The notes under the pieces were generated by a model, which saw only the letters and a program-made list of their open reading frames with translations, was not told the origin of the DNA and searched no databases. The position numbers and the translations under genes are program-made. A stretch of DNA of 64,000 nucleotides, taken from contig NZ_JAYDCJ010000003.1 of NCBI RefSeq assembly GCF_034555935.1, forward strand, positions 2,728,001 through 2,792,000, in the 5' to 3' direction. Each line of letters opens with the position of its first letter. The stretch's first letter is position 1. The stretch comes from Marinobacter qingdaonensis. GTDB lineage: Bacteria > Pseudomonadota > Gammaproteobacteria > Pseudomonadales > Oleiphilaceae. Below are positions 63,868-64,000 of this stretch, piece after piece.

Positions 63868-64000
63868 CTACTCCGTTGATCTAACCGGCTCATGTTCGCG
63901 CTGGCGCTCGGCCCAATTTTCGGCGTGGTAGGCGCCTGCCTCGGAGGGTTTCAGCAGTTTGCGGTTCAGGATGTGATCGGCGGCTTTCTCCGCGATCATG
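63868..64000 (-). CDS. C-terminus of GMC oxidoreductase, choline-dehydrogenase-like (partial)
   Basis: The last 43 residues read MIAEKAADHILNRKLLKPSE and continue to VRSTE and a TAG at 63868. The MIAEKAAD segment and the following PSEAxxY pattern are typical of the C-terminal tail of BetA-like GMC oxidoreductases. The frame continues beyond the right edge, so start, FAD motif and active site are not visible. With so little sequence the family call is tentative. Confidence 0.5.
   Translation of the reverse strand, partial: MIAEKAADHILNRKLLKPSEAGAYHAENWAERQREHEPVRSTE

Noticed and set aside
63728..63931. 67-codon plus-strand frame near the right edge
   Set aside because: No family similarity or ribosome site, and it overlaps the end of the GMC-like gene on the other strand.
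1..64000. Search for CRISPR arrays, tRNA or rRNA genes, insertion sequences and phage genes
   Set aside because: No spaced direct repeats, clover-leaf patterns, transposase or integrase motifs were noticed by eye. A scan with dedicated programs could still find a tRNA that I missed.

Overview
The window is about 60% GC, densely coded DNA from a marine-type gammaproteobacterium. The gene set suggests Marinobacter or a close relative: general secretion pathway genes, a Tad pilus locus, LapG, acyl-CoA enzymes, a Baeyer-Villiger-type monooxygenase, YebG with a LexA box, and a GMC/choline-dehydrogenase-like C-terminus at the right edge. The genus is an inference from gene content only. No rRNA, tRNA, CRISPR, insertion sequence or phage gene was seen. 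No stretch longer than about 300 bases lacks a gene.

Region 1 (1-17.5 kb) is a mosaic of small metabolic or stress modules, most beside their own regulator. It starts with the 3' part of a protein-kinase-like gene. Next come a TetR/DUF606 transporter pair under a palindrome-rich promoter, and a GlxA-type AraC regulator divergent from a crotonase and an acyl-CoA ligase. An RND efflux operon follows with its TetR regulator and an 18-bp palindrome. After it lies a TesB-like thioesterase broken by an in-frame TAG, next to a MarR regulator, with a related putative operator upstream of each. A LysR/quinone-oxidoreductase pair, a GFA/CENP-V-fold protein, MdaB divergent from an HxlR regulator, and an Ada-like protein lacking the N-terminal zinc domain complete the region.

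Region 2 (17.6-36 kb) carries envelope and signalling genes: a secreted Pro/Ala-rich protein, a chemoreceptor, a 50-residue DUF1127-like protein, YdcH, FabH, a diguanylate cyclase, SOS-controlled yebG, a flavin monooxygenase, a GntR/SBF-transporter pair and a J-domain-like membrane protein. A TonB receptor, a periplasmic binding protein and a hybrid histidine kinase then form a likely sensory operon. Glutathione reductase and a GNAT acetyltransferase follow.

Region 3 (36-45.3 kb) is a type II secretion locus. gspEFGHIJKLM lie on the minus strand. gspC is divergent and is followed by a LapG-type protease; the secretin gene gspD is not in the window.

Region 4 (45.4-50.2 kb) is a tightly packed operon of an alkyl-DHAP-synthase-like flavoenzyme, a GlpD-like dehydrogenase and an FGGY kinase.

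Region 5 (50.2-63.7 kb) is a Tad/Flp pilus locus on the minus strand: flp, tadV, an AAA+ ATPase, rcpC, rcpA, a small lipoprotein, tadG-, tadE- and tadF-like genes, tadZ, tadA, tadB, tadC and tadD. Just upstream is an AraC-type regulator with a receiver-like N-terminus whose phospho-acceptor position appears to be Glu. The most unusual items are the AAA+ ATPase and this regulator in the Tad locus, the gspC-lapG linkage, the three-gene glycerol-phosphate-like operon and the interrupted thioesterase.
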